This document shows, piece after piece, positions 23,520 through 33,416 of a stretch of DNA of 64,000 bases (its first letter is position 1; each line of letters opens with the position of its first letter). Location: assembly GCA_018524725.1 (NCBI GenBank), contig JAEUWP010000360.1, forward strand, positions 310,001 through 374,000. Direction: 5' to 3'. Made by a program: the position numbers and the translations under genes. The notes beneath the pieces are model-generated. The model worked only from the letters and a program-made list of their open reading frames with translations, did no database searches and had not been told where the DNA came from. The DNA comes from Podaxis mareebaensis. Lineage: Eukaryota; Basidiomycota; Agaricomycetes; Agaricales; Agaricaceae.

Positions 23520-24235
23520 TCATCGTCGAAACCACCACATGACGATAAAGAACCAAAACACGACGATTAGGAATACAATGTACCATAACCATTGACAACC
23601 TTGTCTTGATGCCATGTTGTTCATACGTCGAAATGTACCTTGGAGTATACCCCCCGTTTCTGCGAATGCGTCGTTCTAGAAAGCCAAAACACCACAACGT
23701 TCCTTTAGCAAGAATTATTCGAGGAGGTGGGAGAGGGGCGCACCATTTGACCAAGTTGTTTCGTAGACTCGCGTACTTCGTTCCCAATCCCAATCGTGAT
23801 CTAACCAAAGCCAAAAGCACCTCCAATGTAAGTCTTGAGCTGGAAAGGAGGAAACCCAAAACGCACGTCTTTCAATAACTTGACTTTGGCACTCAACCCT
23901 TCCAGCGCTTCATCATTCTGTCCTTCGAGATCATCAGCATACCGATGTCCACTCGGTCCTCCATACACTCCATTCCCACCACCGCCGCCGGCATACGAAG
24001 AAGATGGGTCGTTGTTGTAATACCCGAATGGTGTCGAACGTCCCGAACCGGGCGGTGTGAGTGCTCCTCCGGAATGATGTGAAGAAGTGCCGAGGAGGGC
24101 GGAACGGTCTCGGAGGGATGTTGTTGTGTTGGTGTTGGATGAGAGACGGACTCTGGGTTGTCTGGGTGGTTCGTTGGAGGTGTTTAGGTGAGGAGAGGAG
24201 GGGAGGGAGGGGGGGGCGGCGTACCGTTGTGACAT
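23520..24235 (-). CDS. Bet1-like SNARE of ER-Golgi transport
   Basis: Exons: 23867-24235, 23744-23800 and 23520-23675 (194 codons, 193 residues). A Gly/Ser-rich N-terminal region of about 100 residues precedes the SNARE helix, which starts at NDEALEGLSAKVKLLKD and runs through ITLGIGNEVRESTKQLGQM and NDAFAETGGILQGTFRRMN. The Gln in TKQLGQM is near the zero layer, consistent with a Qc-SNARE. The C-terminus is a single Trp/Phe/Val-rich membrane anchor (WLWYIVFLIVVFWFFIVMWW) followed by FRR. Bet1 pairs with Bos1, Sed5 and Sec22 in fusion of COPII vesicles with the Golgi. The ATG at 24235 opens the only frame that leads into the SNARE helix. Confidence 0.93.
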
Positions 24236-25486
24236 GTGTCGAGATTAAGTGTATCGATACTTAATGTTTTGCGTATGGCGGTTCTAGTTAACTCGAGCGT
24301 CAAGAGTTCTGAGTTGGTCGATCGTAACTTTGGTTCCGGGGTACGAGTGTAGTTGATGTAACTCTCGAGTGTTGTCTATAGTGTGTTGGTAGAGCGTCGT
24401 AATGCGCCAGTCTATTCCTTCGTAGTTCGGTGAGGGTTTGAAAGTAGAACACAGGTAGAGAAGAGAAAAATGCACAGGGGGAGGTAAAGGTCAGTCTCAA
24501 ATGAAATAAAAGGACACGTTGGCCCAGGGGGGTCAGAACACCCATGACTGCCTTTTTTGGCCGTCCCACAACAAAGTCAAAATCAAATTCCACAGGCCAA
24601 AAAAACCGATTGGAAGTTCAACACATATTAATGATTGATCTTCTAGATGTTGCGGGATCTCAGCTCCGAAAAAATATCTCACTCCTTACAACGCACCAAA
24701 GAAGAGAGAGAGAGAGAGGGAGAGAAGATCCAAGAAGATATATGACACCTCATTTATATATACACATCCCGAACGGCGAACTACTATAGAAATAAGTAAA
24801 CGAAGGAAAGCCACTTCGGAATGACACTCGTATTGGCCACCAGGCTGTGGGCAAGTAAGGCAAGGAAGGTTACTCCCCGATCAACGGCTCGTAACCTCCC
24901 ATCAGTGCCTACAAGCAAAAGGAGCGCAAGAGCCTAGTACTATCATCAGGAGTGTCGTTGTTCCCGAGGCGTAAATAGAAGGAGTGGGTTCTATTGTGCA
25001 GTGTGGAAGAAGGAAGAAGATGGTGGTGGGGGTGGAGGGTTGTACATACTACGGCGGGAATAAAGGCAAGGAGGAAAATAAAAATGAAGTAGTATGTGCA
25101 GTGATGTGTTGTGATTTGACCAGTGTCGGTGTCGATACCGTCCGCATGTGCCGAAAAGTCGATGATATATGACGGGGCAATTATTTTGTTGTTCCTTGAA
25201 AGAGTCCGATATCTCTTGTGTGTTGTTGATATGATAATTGACGGGTTCCCTTCCTCGAAGTTGGTCCGTTGTTGGATCGAAACAGAATAAGGTGACAGGG
25301 ATAGGGGAAGGAAGAAGAGGGAAGGGAGGAAAGCCGGATATCGTCGTGCGGGGAGACTAATCAGTACAATGTACATTCAGTGATGGTTCTTGGGGTTTGA
25401 AGGTCGAGACAAGGGAAGCTGGTGGTCGTGTCATGCAGCCGTGAAATGAATGCAGAGGGAGGGGGGGGAAAGGGGGGAAAGGTCGT
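24236..25486. other. Intergenic interval between Bet1 and UPF0658 genes
   Basis: Holds the Bet1 promoter and the 3' flank of the UPF0658 gene, both on the minus strand. A GA microsatellite is at 24701-24726. A 155-codon frame at 24909-25376 (minus) has low-complexity content, no clear domain and no paralogue that I know, so it is not called. Confidence 0.45.
24701..24726. repeat. GA dinucleotide microsatellite
   Basis: Short GA/AG run on the plus strand with a few interruptions. It is intergenic. Confidence 0.75.
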
Positions 25487-27227
25487 TCAATCAATGCTCA
25501 TGCGGTTAAGCGTTGTACTGGCCGCACGGCCGTGATTTGTCGGACCTAATCGGTTATGCTGCCTCCTTGCAACTAAACGCCGTCAAAACATAATTAGTGA
25601 CTTCTTGTTCAGGCTAGAACCGAAGACAGGAGTTACTTACGCGCTTCCTTCAATCCCTTGCCAAAGTTCCTTAGCACTATCACCGAAAATACCATTGTTG
25701 CGATCAGCAGCCCAATAGCAATTACCGCTAAACAATCAAACACAAGTGGATTGATTAGCAGGTTTGAAACAGCTCCAGTGGAGCATAAGAGCACTTACAG
25801 AACACAGTAAGGGACTTCCATATGAGTTTGAATGTGTCCGTGTTCACGTTCAACAACACCCTGATGAGCTGTAACGTAGGATGTATCAGCAAAGAACTCG
25901 CATCAACCACCAAAACGAACTAACCTTGTAGATAAAATAGATCAAAGCACCAACACACCCCGACATAAACGTAGCCATCATCCACTTGTTCTCATGCCGT
26001 GCGGCAAGATGTCCCTCCACCAATAGAACAATAGACAGAGGCAACGCCGCACATGTAACATAGTACTCCCAATCACTGTCCTGCAGCACAAGCCAGATGA
26101 ACTGAACAGAAAACCCCGCCCAGAAGAAGACATCAAACTTGACGAGACACTCGTAAATCTGGTAGTTCGCATACATGCGTTTGATGTTGCGATCAGCCCC
26201 GAGGAACTTGTAGACCTTCCAACCGAACTCGTGGTAAATCTTCCATCCGAGTGCGATGAAAAATATCTCTGCGACGGAGATGACAATGGGGATGATGGTC
26301 GTGAGGACGTCAATAGGAATATTAGTGATAACCGTTGATTTTCCGGGACCGAGTGCTTCACGGACTTCGCCAATTTGAATGGCAGCGTAAATGATCAGGA
26401 GGGCGTTGAAGACTCTGATGACAAGACAAGGAGATAATGATGGCTCATCAGGAGAAAGACGCTGGCGTTGCTGGCAGGTGGACTCACGTCAGGCAGATGA
26501 ACTGTAGTGTGTTACGGGCATAGACGGCATCGACGGCCATAGCGAACTGGAATACGCTGCAAAAGGTTGAGGAATACCGAGAGACCTAGGACGAACAAAG
26601 GGGACTCACTGTGCTAGCGCAAATACACTGAGGTAGACAGGCATCCTCCGCGACGCCAGGGTATCCTGCTCATCCTTAGAAACCTCTCGAATGCGCAAAT
26701 ACAAGTCGCCCTCTATGGCCAGATTAATTGTCGTCTCTATAAGCACAGCGAGGACGTAGAGCCGGCAAGCTATCGAATCCGGCAGGACCTTGAAAAAGCC
26801 AAACGAAAAATGAACAAGAATGCCCTCGCAACCAAGCTACGGAAAGCAAACACACCTTTTGCCAGAAACCCGGAGCATCGGGCTGTTTGGGCATGGGTTG
26901 AGGGGGGTAGACTATTTGGGAGGTATCGTGCGTGTCGTCGGACTGCTTTGCGGAGAATGGGGATTTTAATGAGGCGAGGGGGAATGAGGGACCGCGGTGG
27001 TGGGGGTGGGAGTTGGGATTAGTGGAGGCGTCGATGGTGTAGGTGCGGTGGTGGGAGTCGGGGGCGGCGTACGGGGTAGAGTACTCGTCGATGAGGTCGT
27101 CGTAGGAGGCCTTGAGTTCGTCTGGGTTGTTGTACTGGTCGTGTGTTGGGAGGTGGAGGTGTGGCCTGTGATTGTGGTCGCTTAAGGAGTGTTCTGAGGG
27201 GAAGGAAAGGTTGTTTTGGGCAGACAT
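25487..27227 (-). CDS. UPF0658 Golgi membrane protein
   Basis: Multi-span membrane protein of an uncharacterised fungal family reported at the Golgi in fission yeast. The N-terminal cytosolic part, starting MSAQNNLSFPSEHSLSDHNH, includes DELKASYDDLIDEYSTPY and ends PKQPDAPGFWQK. Membrane spans follow, including MPVYLSVFALAHVFQFAMAV and YARNTLQFICLTVFNALLII. Conserved stretches include GWKIYHEFGWKVYKFLGADR and MYANYQIYECLVKFDVFFW. The last intron (about 25581-25636) joins FGKGLKEA to LARRQHNRLGPTNHGRAA, and the stop is at 25487-25489. I count about seven hydrophobic spans by eye. An in-frame GTG lies further upstream at 27311, but the first ATG is at 27227. Its function is unknown. Confidence 0.8.
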
Positions 27228-27874
27228 TGAGTTTGAATAAAGGAAGGGATCGTCTGCGGGGACTCGGCCTGCGGTGGTGTGTGAGGAGGGAAGGGAGATT
27301 GGCGAGGTCACTCACTTTGTTTGGCCATCCTCACTGTTAATGCTAACTCTTTGTCGAGTCCTAACCTGTGTTTTTCCGCACTACCCTCCGTTGCCACGCT
27401 CAAAATATCCGTCACCCTGATGTATTATTTTACCCACAATTCTAGGCCAGCGCTGTCCGTTCGACACCACTATATTGGTCGCCATCTCATCTGGCGCCGT
27501 CGTATCCATGGCCTCTCCAGGCCTCATGCAACAAGCTCCACACACTCACCGGGCGCTAGATTCATTAAATCAAATTCACTAAACATCGTTTTGGCCAGGC
27601 TGACAGCGGGCGAGACCACTGCAGCTCCAACACCTTCCAACACGCACCGCCTCCATGTACATCAAAGTTATCCCACGGAGTTGGCCTTTCTCCGAACCAT
27701 AATCCACTACTTCTCATTAGCAGTATCAATAAACCAGATAGCATGCATGACATTATCGATATACTTCAAAGCAATATACACACAATCCCGGGAGAAAACA
27801 CACAAAACAATATCATATCATACTATATCATACCATATCAGCCAGTCCTCGTAAATGGTAGACAAAAATTGGTG
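27228..27874. other. Intergenic region, UPF0658 promoter and Sgf11 3' flank
   Basis: No gene seen. An imperfect ATATC/CATAT repeat lies at 27810-27840 and may belong to the Sgf11 3' flank. Confidence 0.5.
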
Positions 27875-29555
27875 TCAATCACTATCCGTATCCGTAGACG
27901 ACCCAGTCTCATCTCCTCCATCATCTAAAGAAACCATTAAGCAATGAGTCTATCTCCCATCTCATACTCAAACACTCACGTATCCCATAATCTGGCACAA
28001 TCGCCACATGGTGCACAATACTCGGCGGTGGCGGAGGCCTCGGTGGACTCACAACCCTCCTCGCAGGTGGTCCAGTGCCCGTCGCCTTCCCTCTCCCTCT
28101 CCCAGCCCCAGCCCCAGCCCCTCCAACTCCATTGCTCCCATGGCCCTGGTTGGAACCAATCACCCGCGCACTGATACTCGGGCTCTGTGTCGCTGCAGAA
28201 AATGCCGACGACGCGGGCGTAGCAGCTGGAGACGACGATCTCGACGATGCAGACGATGGCGACCGGTCCAGAAATGATGTTGTTGATGATTCCCGTAGTT
28301 TGGACGGGACTTTGGATTTCGAGACCGTGCCAGTCGATGAGGCGTAATGCGACTATGTAGGGAAGCGTAAGGGGTATGTAGTAAGTAGAAGGGAAGAATC
28401 TCACTGTCAGTGGCCCAGTCGAGTCTGGTTCTGCTCTTACACGCGATACAGGTGATCCTAAAACACCTTCAGTTCAACCAACCCAATGAAATCCAATACC
28501 GACCACATACCAGAGGCCTTGGCCTTCTTATTAACCTTTGCAGGCGACGTTTGTGGCGATTGAGGCTACAATCAGACCAGCCTCAGTACCCTCCAATCCA
28601 CACCAGAACCAAACCCACGACTCACCCTCTTCCTCTTAAGCGACCCCTCGCTCTCTTCTGTTCCTGACGAACGAAATCCAAGGGACGAAGCAAGAACACG
28701 CTCTCAAATCCGTATCCCAACGAACAATATAGAAGCTCACCGGGCCGTTTGGGTTTGGCCTTACCTTTTCCCTTGCCATTAAACCTCTCATCTGACCCAT
28801 TCCCCGTTTCCGAAGCCGGCGACGCCGATCGTCCAGCATCCGAAGGTAGTCTACATCGACTCAAAATCAATCCCTCAATTCAATCGCGAATAACAACATG
28901 AAGAACCCACTTTGGTTTCCCGCTCGCACTCGAACTAGCCCTCGTAGGACCCCTCCTGGCCGAACTCAACCCCATACACGAAGCCAAATGCTGTGCATAC
29001 CGATTCGACGCCATCTAAACACAAGTCAACCCTCGCCTCTCCCTCAACCTCTCCACACAAAACTTACCGGTCGTTGACAAACAACACAATCCAACAACAC
29101 CGTCCCATCCTTCCCACTCGTCGGCGTCCCCGTACCAGTCCCAGCAGCGTTCGGTGTCCCACCTCCATTCGCACTCCCATTCCCCCCATTCACCGACCCG
29201 GACCCTGCACCTTTCCCCGTCTCCCCAGAAGCGGAAACAGCTGATGATGGTGTATCCGCTCTTGAACTTGGTCCTGCCGCTGCTCCAGCTGTCCCTGTAG
29301 CTTGTGATAATGAACCCGGTAGGTGCGCTGTAGTATACAGTAATCATACAAAAGGAAGTTAGTTTCCCTTTAGGTCCAGAATTGCGTTAGGGCGTACAAG
29401 AACCACAGCTACACGGGACGACATAAGTTTATGTGTGGCAGATAGTGTTATTGAGTATATACGCACCGTGTATGGCATATCTTACAGACAGCCTTCCCCT
29501 TTAATACTTCATGATGCGCTTGTAACGCCGCGTCGAGTATAAGATCATCCAACAT
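27875..29555 (-). CDS. SAGA-associated factor 11 (Sgf11) homologue
   Basis: Subunit of the SAGA deubiquitination module that helps Ubp8 remove ubiquitin from histone H2B. Nine exons were read: 29486-29555, 29068-29327, 28911-29014, 28741-28850, 28626-28663, 28511-28565, 28405-28457, 27980-28352 and 27875-27924. They sum to 1113 nt, 370 residues. The N-terminal helix (LDDLILDAALQAHHEVLKGK) and the zinc finger (DCVVCQRPMASNRYAQHLASCMG) are the two defining parts; the ligands are Cys, Cys, His and Cys. The rest is Ser/Pro/Gly-rich, with basic stretches (KGKGKAKPKRPG, LKRKR) and an acidic end (DGGDETGSSTDTDSD). Budding yeast Sgf11 is about 99 residues, so this one carries a long extra C-terminal region. 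The first donor lies inside a conserved CKICH-like stretch: splicing there gives KGKAVSHLPGS. Confidence 0.9.
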
Positions 29556-29576
29556 GGCTGAGAATATCCGTTTACT

Positions 29577-30190
29577 CTACACGCGTGTAATCCATCCAGT
29601 CATCATTGCCGAAACACGATTCAGCAAGCAACGAATACCCAGTGGCCGGGAACACCCCAACGCGAAGATCATAAAGGGTATTAGCAAGGGTCCGGAGAAC
29701 ATGAACTCCCAAGGGGCAGTGCACCAACATACCAAAGCATTGAGCATATCCTCCTTTTCCGACTTGGGCGGCATATCCACGTCTTCACCAATCGTTATAA
29801 CCTCAAAGATCCTGCACCACCGAGACCCACGTCGAATTGATATATATCCGCGTGTTAAAAAGCCCCACAGCCGATTAACTTGAAGCTTCCAAAACCCGTT
29901 TAACCACAAAGGTACAGCCAAGGCCCACAGATCCAAGCGCAAAGAGACGCTCAAAGTCAGCCCTCAAAATCCCCTACGCAAATCCCGTCACCAAATGTCT
30001 AAACCACAGCGAGAACAGGTGAGGCGTGCCCCAGGGACCAAATAGGAAAGTTCTGCCAATCAGCGCCCAAGTCGGTATCCAAGTCGGCGTGACGGGGGGA
30101 CTTGAAAGAGTCCAGGTCTGTCAGCAAGCCGGCAGGGGTGTGTGGGGGAGCAGCAGTAGCGGAGAGTAGGAAATAGCAGAGGTTAATGTT
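29577..30190 (-). CDS. Unrecognised candidate membrane protein gene (exons not resolved)
   Basis: Several adjacent minus-strand segments look protein-like and lie just upstream of Sgf11. One, near 30020-30150, reads PAGLLTDLDSFKSP and then HADLDTDLGADWQNFPIW. A second, near 29880-29960, reads ADFERLFALGSVGLGCTFVV. A third, at 29577-29840, reads ITIGEDVDMPPKSEKEDMLN, then WEFMFSGPLLIPFMIFALGC, and ends in a stop at 29577-29579. The middle and last parts suggest one or two membrane spans. I could not build one clean exon chain with standard splice sites, and I do not recognise the family. It may also be a decayed gene. If real, its stop is only about 20 bp from the Sgf11 ATG. Confidence 0.3.
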
Positions 30191-30754
30191 ACGCGAACGC
30201 TCGACTCGGATATTAGGCGCCTATTGAACCATATCATCCCACGTGAGCTGCTAACTCGCTTTAAAAGGATACAAAACCGAACAACGCCCTTCCCTCATTG
30301 TCTACCAGACTAACGTCCAATTGCTCTAATTCCATTTCATTTCAATACATCTCGTTCGTGCACTCGTCAACAACGTATCGGAAGAATAAGATATTGGTTA
30401 TAAGTAGGCGAGGTAAGTAGGTATAAGAGATCCGGGAAAACGAACGTTCAAGCGCCATGGATTATAAGTGGTTCTACTAAGCAGTGTTTTGGGTTACTGG
30501 CCGGAACGATAGCCGGGAGGAAAGAGTCAACGACGTGAAACATGCAGAAGAGAAACCATAACGTGAACATGAACATCGAAAAAAATGGAGAAGCCATCGA
30601 CAAATCATAGGGAACTGCTTCATAACAAATAAAGGAGAGTGAATTTCTGTATGATGCGCAAAATGGCAGGTTTGGGTATAAACACACCCACGTTACCCAT
30701 TTTTTCCTTGCATTTTCTCCATCTGCACCTTGCAACTACCCAGCCTCAAACCAT

Positions 30755-33159
30755 CTAATACTGGTTGCTAGACGTCAACCTCGAGATAGTGAACACACCA
30801 ATGATAACCACGGCAAGAGCACCAATACTGGCAGGGAGCAACAAATCCTTGGGAATACCAAAGATCTCTTCCACAGGCGCGGGCGCAGGAGGGGCAGGAG
30901 GAGCCACATAAGTTGGCGGGGGAGGAGTCTGCTTCTCCACAGGGGTAACGGTCATTTCACTCTTCTCAACTTCTTTCTCTTCCTTCTTTGCTTGCTCGGT
31001 GGCCTCCTTGGCCTTCTCCTCGCTCTTATCCGCGCCAGCCTCCTTCCATCCCTTTCCACCCTGGACATACAGCACAACACGGTCAACCCCGGCGGCTCTG
31101 GCGATCTTAACAGCGTCCGTCACGTCGTCATCCGAAGTGATCAAGACAGAGTCGCCATCGGCGTCAGTGTAGGAAAGATGGAAGTCGTTCGGGTCGGGAT
31201 GGATAGCCCCTTCCTGTGCGGGCTGGAACTCGGTGAAGAAAGGATCCGTGGCGAGTTTGCCAGCGACGATTTCCCGAAGATGGGCAACGTCATCATGCCT
31301 AGATTGGAACCTGTGTGTCCTGCCGCTAGGGGTACGGAACTTAAAGACGTAGGTACCATCTTCCACTGGGATAGGCACCGGTCCAGAGGGGATGGAGAGA
31401 CCCTTCTTCCTTGCATAGCCTGACAAAGCCGACGCATGGTCATCGTCGTCCACAACTGATGCGGAGTCATTGGGGTGAACCTCAGAGTGAGGGGATTGTT
31501 GCAAGTGAGAAAGATCGCCTGCAGAGAAATGGGAACGTGAGGGCGCATGGGAACCGGAGAGTACAGAGCCATCATCGTCCTGGCCAATTGAGTCGAAGAA
31601 CTTGCCCCACATGGGTCCGCCTTCGGTTTCCCCTGCAGCATCACCACCAGCCATGGCATTCATCTGACCCAATTAAGATAGGCGTCCTTGGAGTGGTTAA
31701 ACCACACTCACCTGCTCAAGAGTAGCATATGTAAGCTTCAAGACATCAACAATAGCAACCAATCGTCCATCTTCCTCGACGACGGGCAAGTTGAGGTAGC
31801 GACCATCTGCAAAATATTAGACATCGACATCGACGTAATGAAAATGCAACACAACGCACTGTGCATCTTCTTGAGAGCATCATGAACGGTCATCGTAGGA
31901 GGTGCAGTATCAGGATGAGGAGTCATAACCCTCACAACACTGCACCTACTAGCCTCCAGTCCAGCCGCAATAACACGCAGAACAACATCCTTGCTAGTAA
32001 AGATACCGGCGATCCTTCCAGCCTCCACAACGCAGACCGCCGTCGTACGCCTTTCCTTCATCAACTTGGCAACCTCACGAACACTAGCCTTGGGACCAAC
32101 AGTAGCGGGTTGCGTGCGGGAATCCATAACTGTAGTCAAATCGGGGAGAGCCGTCTTCTGCCTGAGCCTCTCAGCCCATGCGAGCATAGCTGCAGCCTGA
32201 GGATTGCTTCCAACAGCTCCAAGTTCGGTTTGGACACCAGCCATAGCATTGAAGAGTTGCTCCGAGGCGGTGGAACTGCGTTCAACCTTATCCAAGGCTT
32301 CGTGGAAGACCTTGGTGATATCAAGTAGACCAACAACGTTGCCATCTTCATTGCAGACAGGCTAAGACAACTGTTAGAAAGAGGAACCAGCGCGGGATGA
32401 ACATTGGCAGCGCACCAAATGCCTGAAATGCTTCGACACCATTAGCTGCAACGCCTCCGTCGCGCTCGTCGTGTCGCGCGTAACCATAGGATTACGCGTC
32501 ATGATCTGGCTAACTGGTGTCGAGTGCGGGTCAAGCCCCTCAGCAGTGACCTGTCAATCCCACCAAGTCAGTCCCCCGAGAACACCCTACCACCGAAACG
32601 TCGCAAAACGCACCCGATACGCAAGATCCTTCGCAGTGAAGATACCACTGAGTCCCTCCTCGTCATCAACAACAAGAACACAGTCCGTGCGCTTCGCAGC
32701 ACACAACTGGCTCGCCTCCGCAACGGAAATGTTCTCGGGCACCGTCAACGCAGGCGTTGGCTTCAAAGCCGCGACAGTCCCCTTCGCCGCTGAAGGCTTC
32801 CCACTACGCTGTTTCCTACCCGTCTGGTGCGTCGTCGAAATAGTACGTTTGCGCGACAGCTCCGACTCAATCTTCTTGCGAATCGCCTGTTCGGAGGTGT
32901 ATCAAACTGGTTAAAAAAAGGACACGTGTGTGGATAATTTTTGGGTTGGTAAACGGACCTCATCGCGTCTAGATTGTTTCTTCCTATGTTCCGAGAGGGA
33001 GACAGAAGATTGGTAGCCAGAGAGAGTGGACATGCCGGAGTGGGTGGTGGTGGACTTAGAGGGAGTTGTTCTTGTTGGGAGCGGGGAGACGGGACGGTCG
33101 GAGTATGGGGTCGGAGAAGCGGAGGCGTTACGGTTTGTTGGGACGGGTATACGTGACAT
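30755..33159 (-). CDS. CBS-repeat and PB1 domain protein with C-terminal membrane anchor
   Basis: Related to fission yeast Mug70-type CBS/PB1 proteins. After a basic Ser/Pro-rich N-terminus from MSRIPVPTNRNASASPTPYS come four CBS motifs in two pairs: AAKRTDCVLVVDDEEGLSGI with FTAKDLAYR; TEALQLMVSKHFRHLPV; KERRTTAVCVVEAGRIAGIF with TSKDVVLRV; and GRYLNLPVVEEDGRLVAIVD. A PB1 domain follows (FKFRTPSGRTHRFQ through DADGDSVLITSDDDVTDAVK). A Lys/Glu-rich and Pro-rich linker leads to one hydrophobic span (LLLPASIGALAVVIIGVFTI) and a short end, SRLTSSNQY, so the protein is probably tail-anchored. CBS pairs often bind adenine nucleotides; PB1 domains mediate pairing with other PB1 proteins. The membrane is not known. 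The frame is open upstream only from a GTG, so the ATG at 33159 is used. Confidence 0.85.
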
Positions 33160-33416
33160 GAAATAGGCACCCAAGTCGTCCCAGATTTGGGCTGCTGCTG
33201 TTGAACGTTGAGGCTTGCAAACTGAGCTGGTCGATCTCACAGACGCTCACCGCTTAAATTCGTTTTCGGGTGTTCTAGGTAATCTGTCCTGATTGGCTGT
33301 TGATCCAAGTTCTACAAATTCGGACAAATTCTCATACAACAACGAACCCATCTAGAGAAACTACATACTCTAACCCTGTACAAATGATAAACCTCTGGAA
33401 GTCTACGTAAAGATGT

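Noticed and set aside
24909..25376. 155-codon minus-strand frame between BET1 and UPF0658
   Set aside because: It begins in low-complexity Ser/Leu/Pro sequence, has no conserved block, and lies in the 3' flank and promoter of real genes.
27976..28404. 142-codon minus-strand frame over SGF11 exon 8
   Set aside because: Same strand but wrong phase; the true phase gives the Ser-rich SGF11 extension that joins correctly to both neighbouring exons.
30240..30350. Promoter-like stretch on the plus strand (CACGTG, TTTAAAAG, CT-rich run)
   Set aside because: No plus-strand gene follows; the next sequence is the 3' flank of the CBS-PB1 gene on the minus strand.
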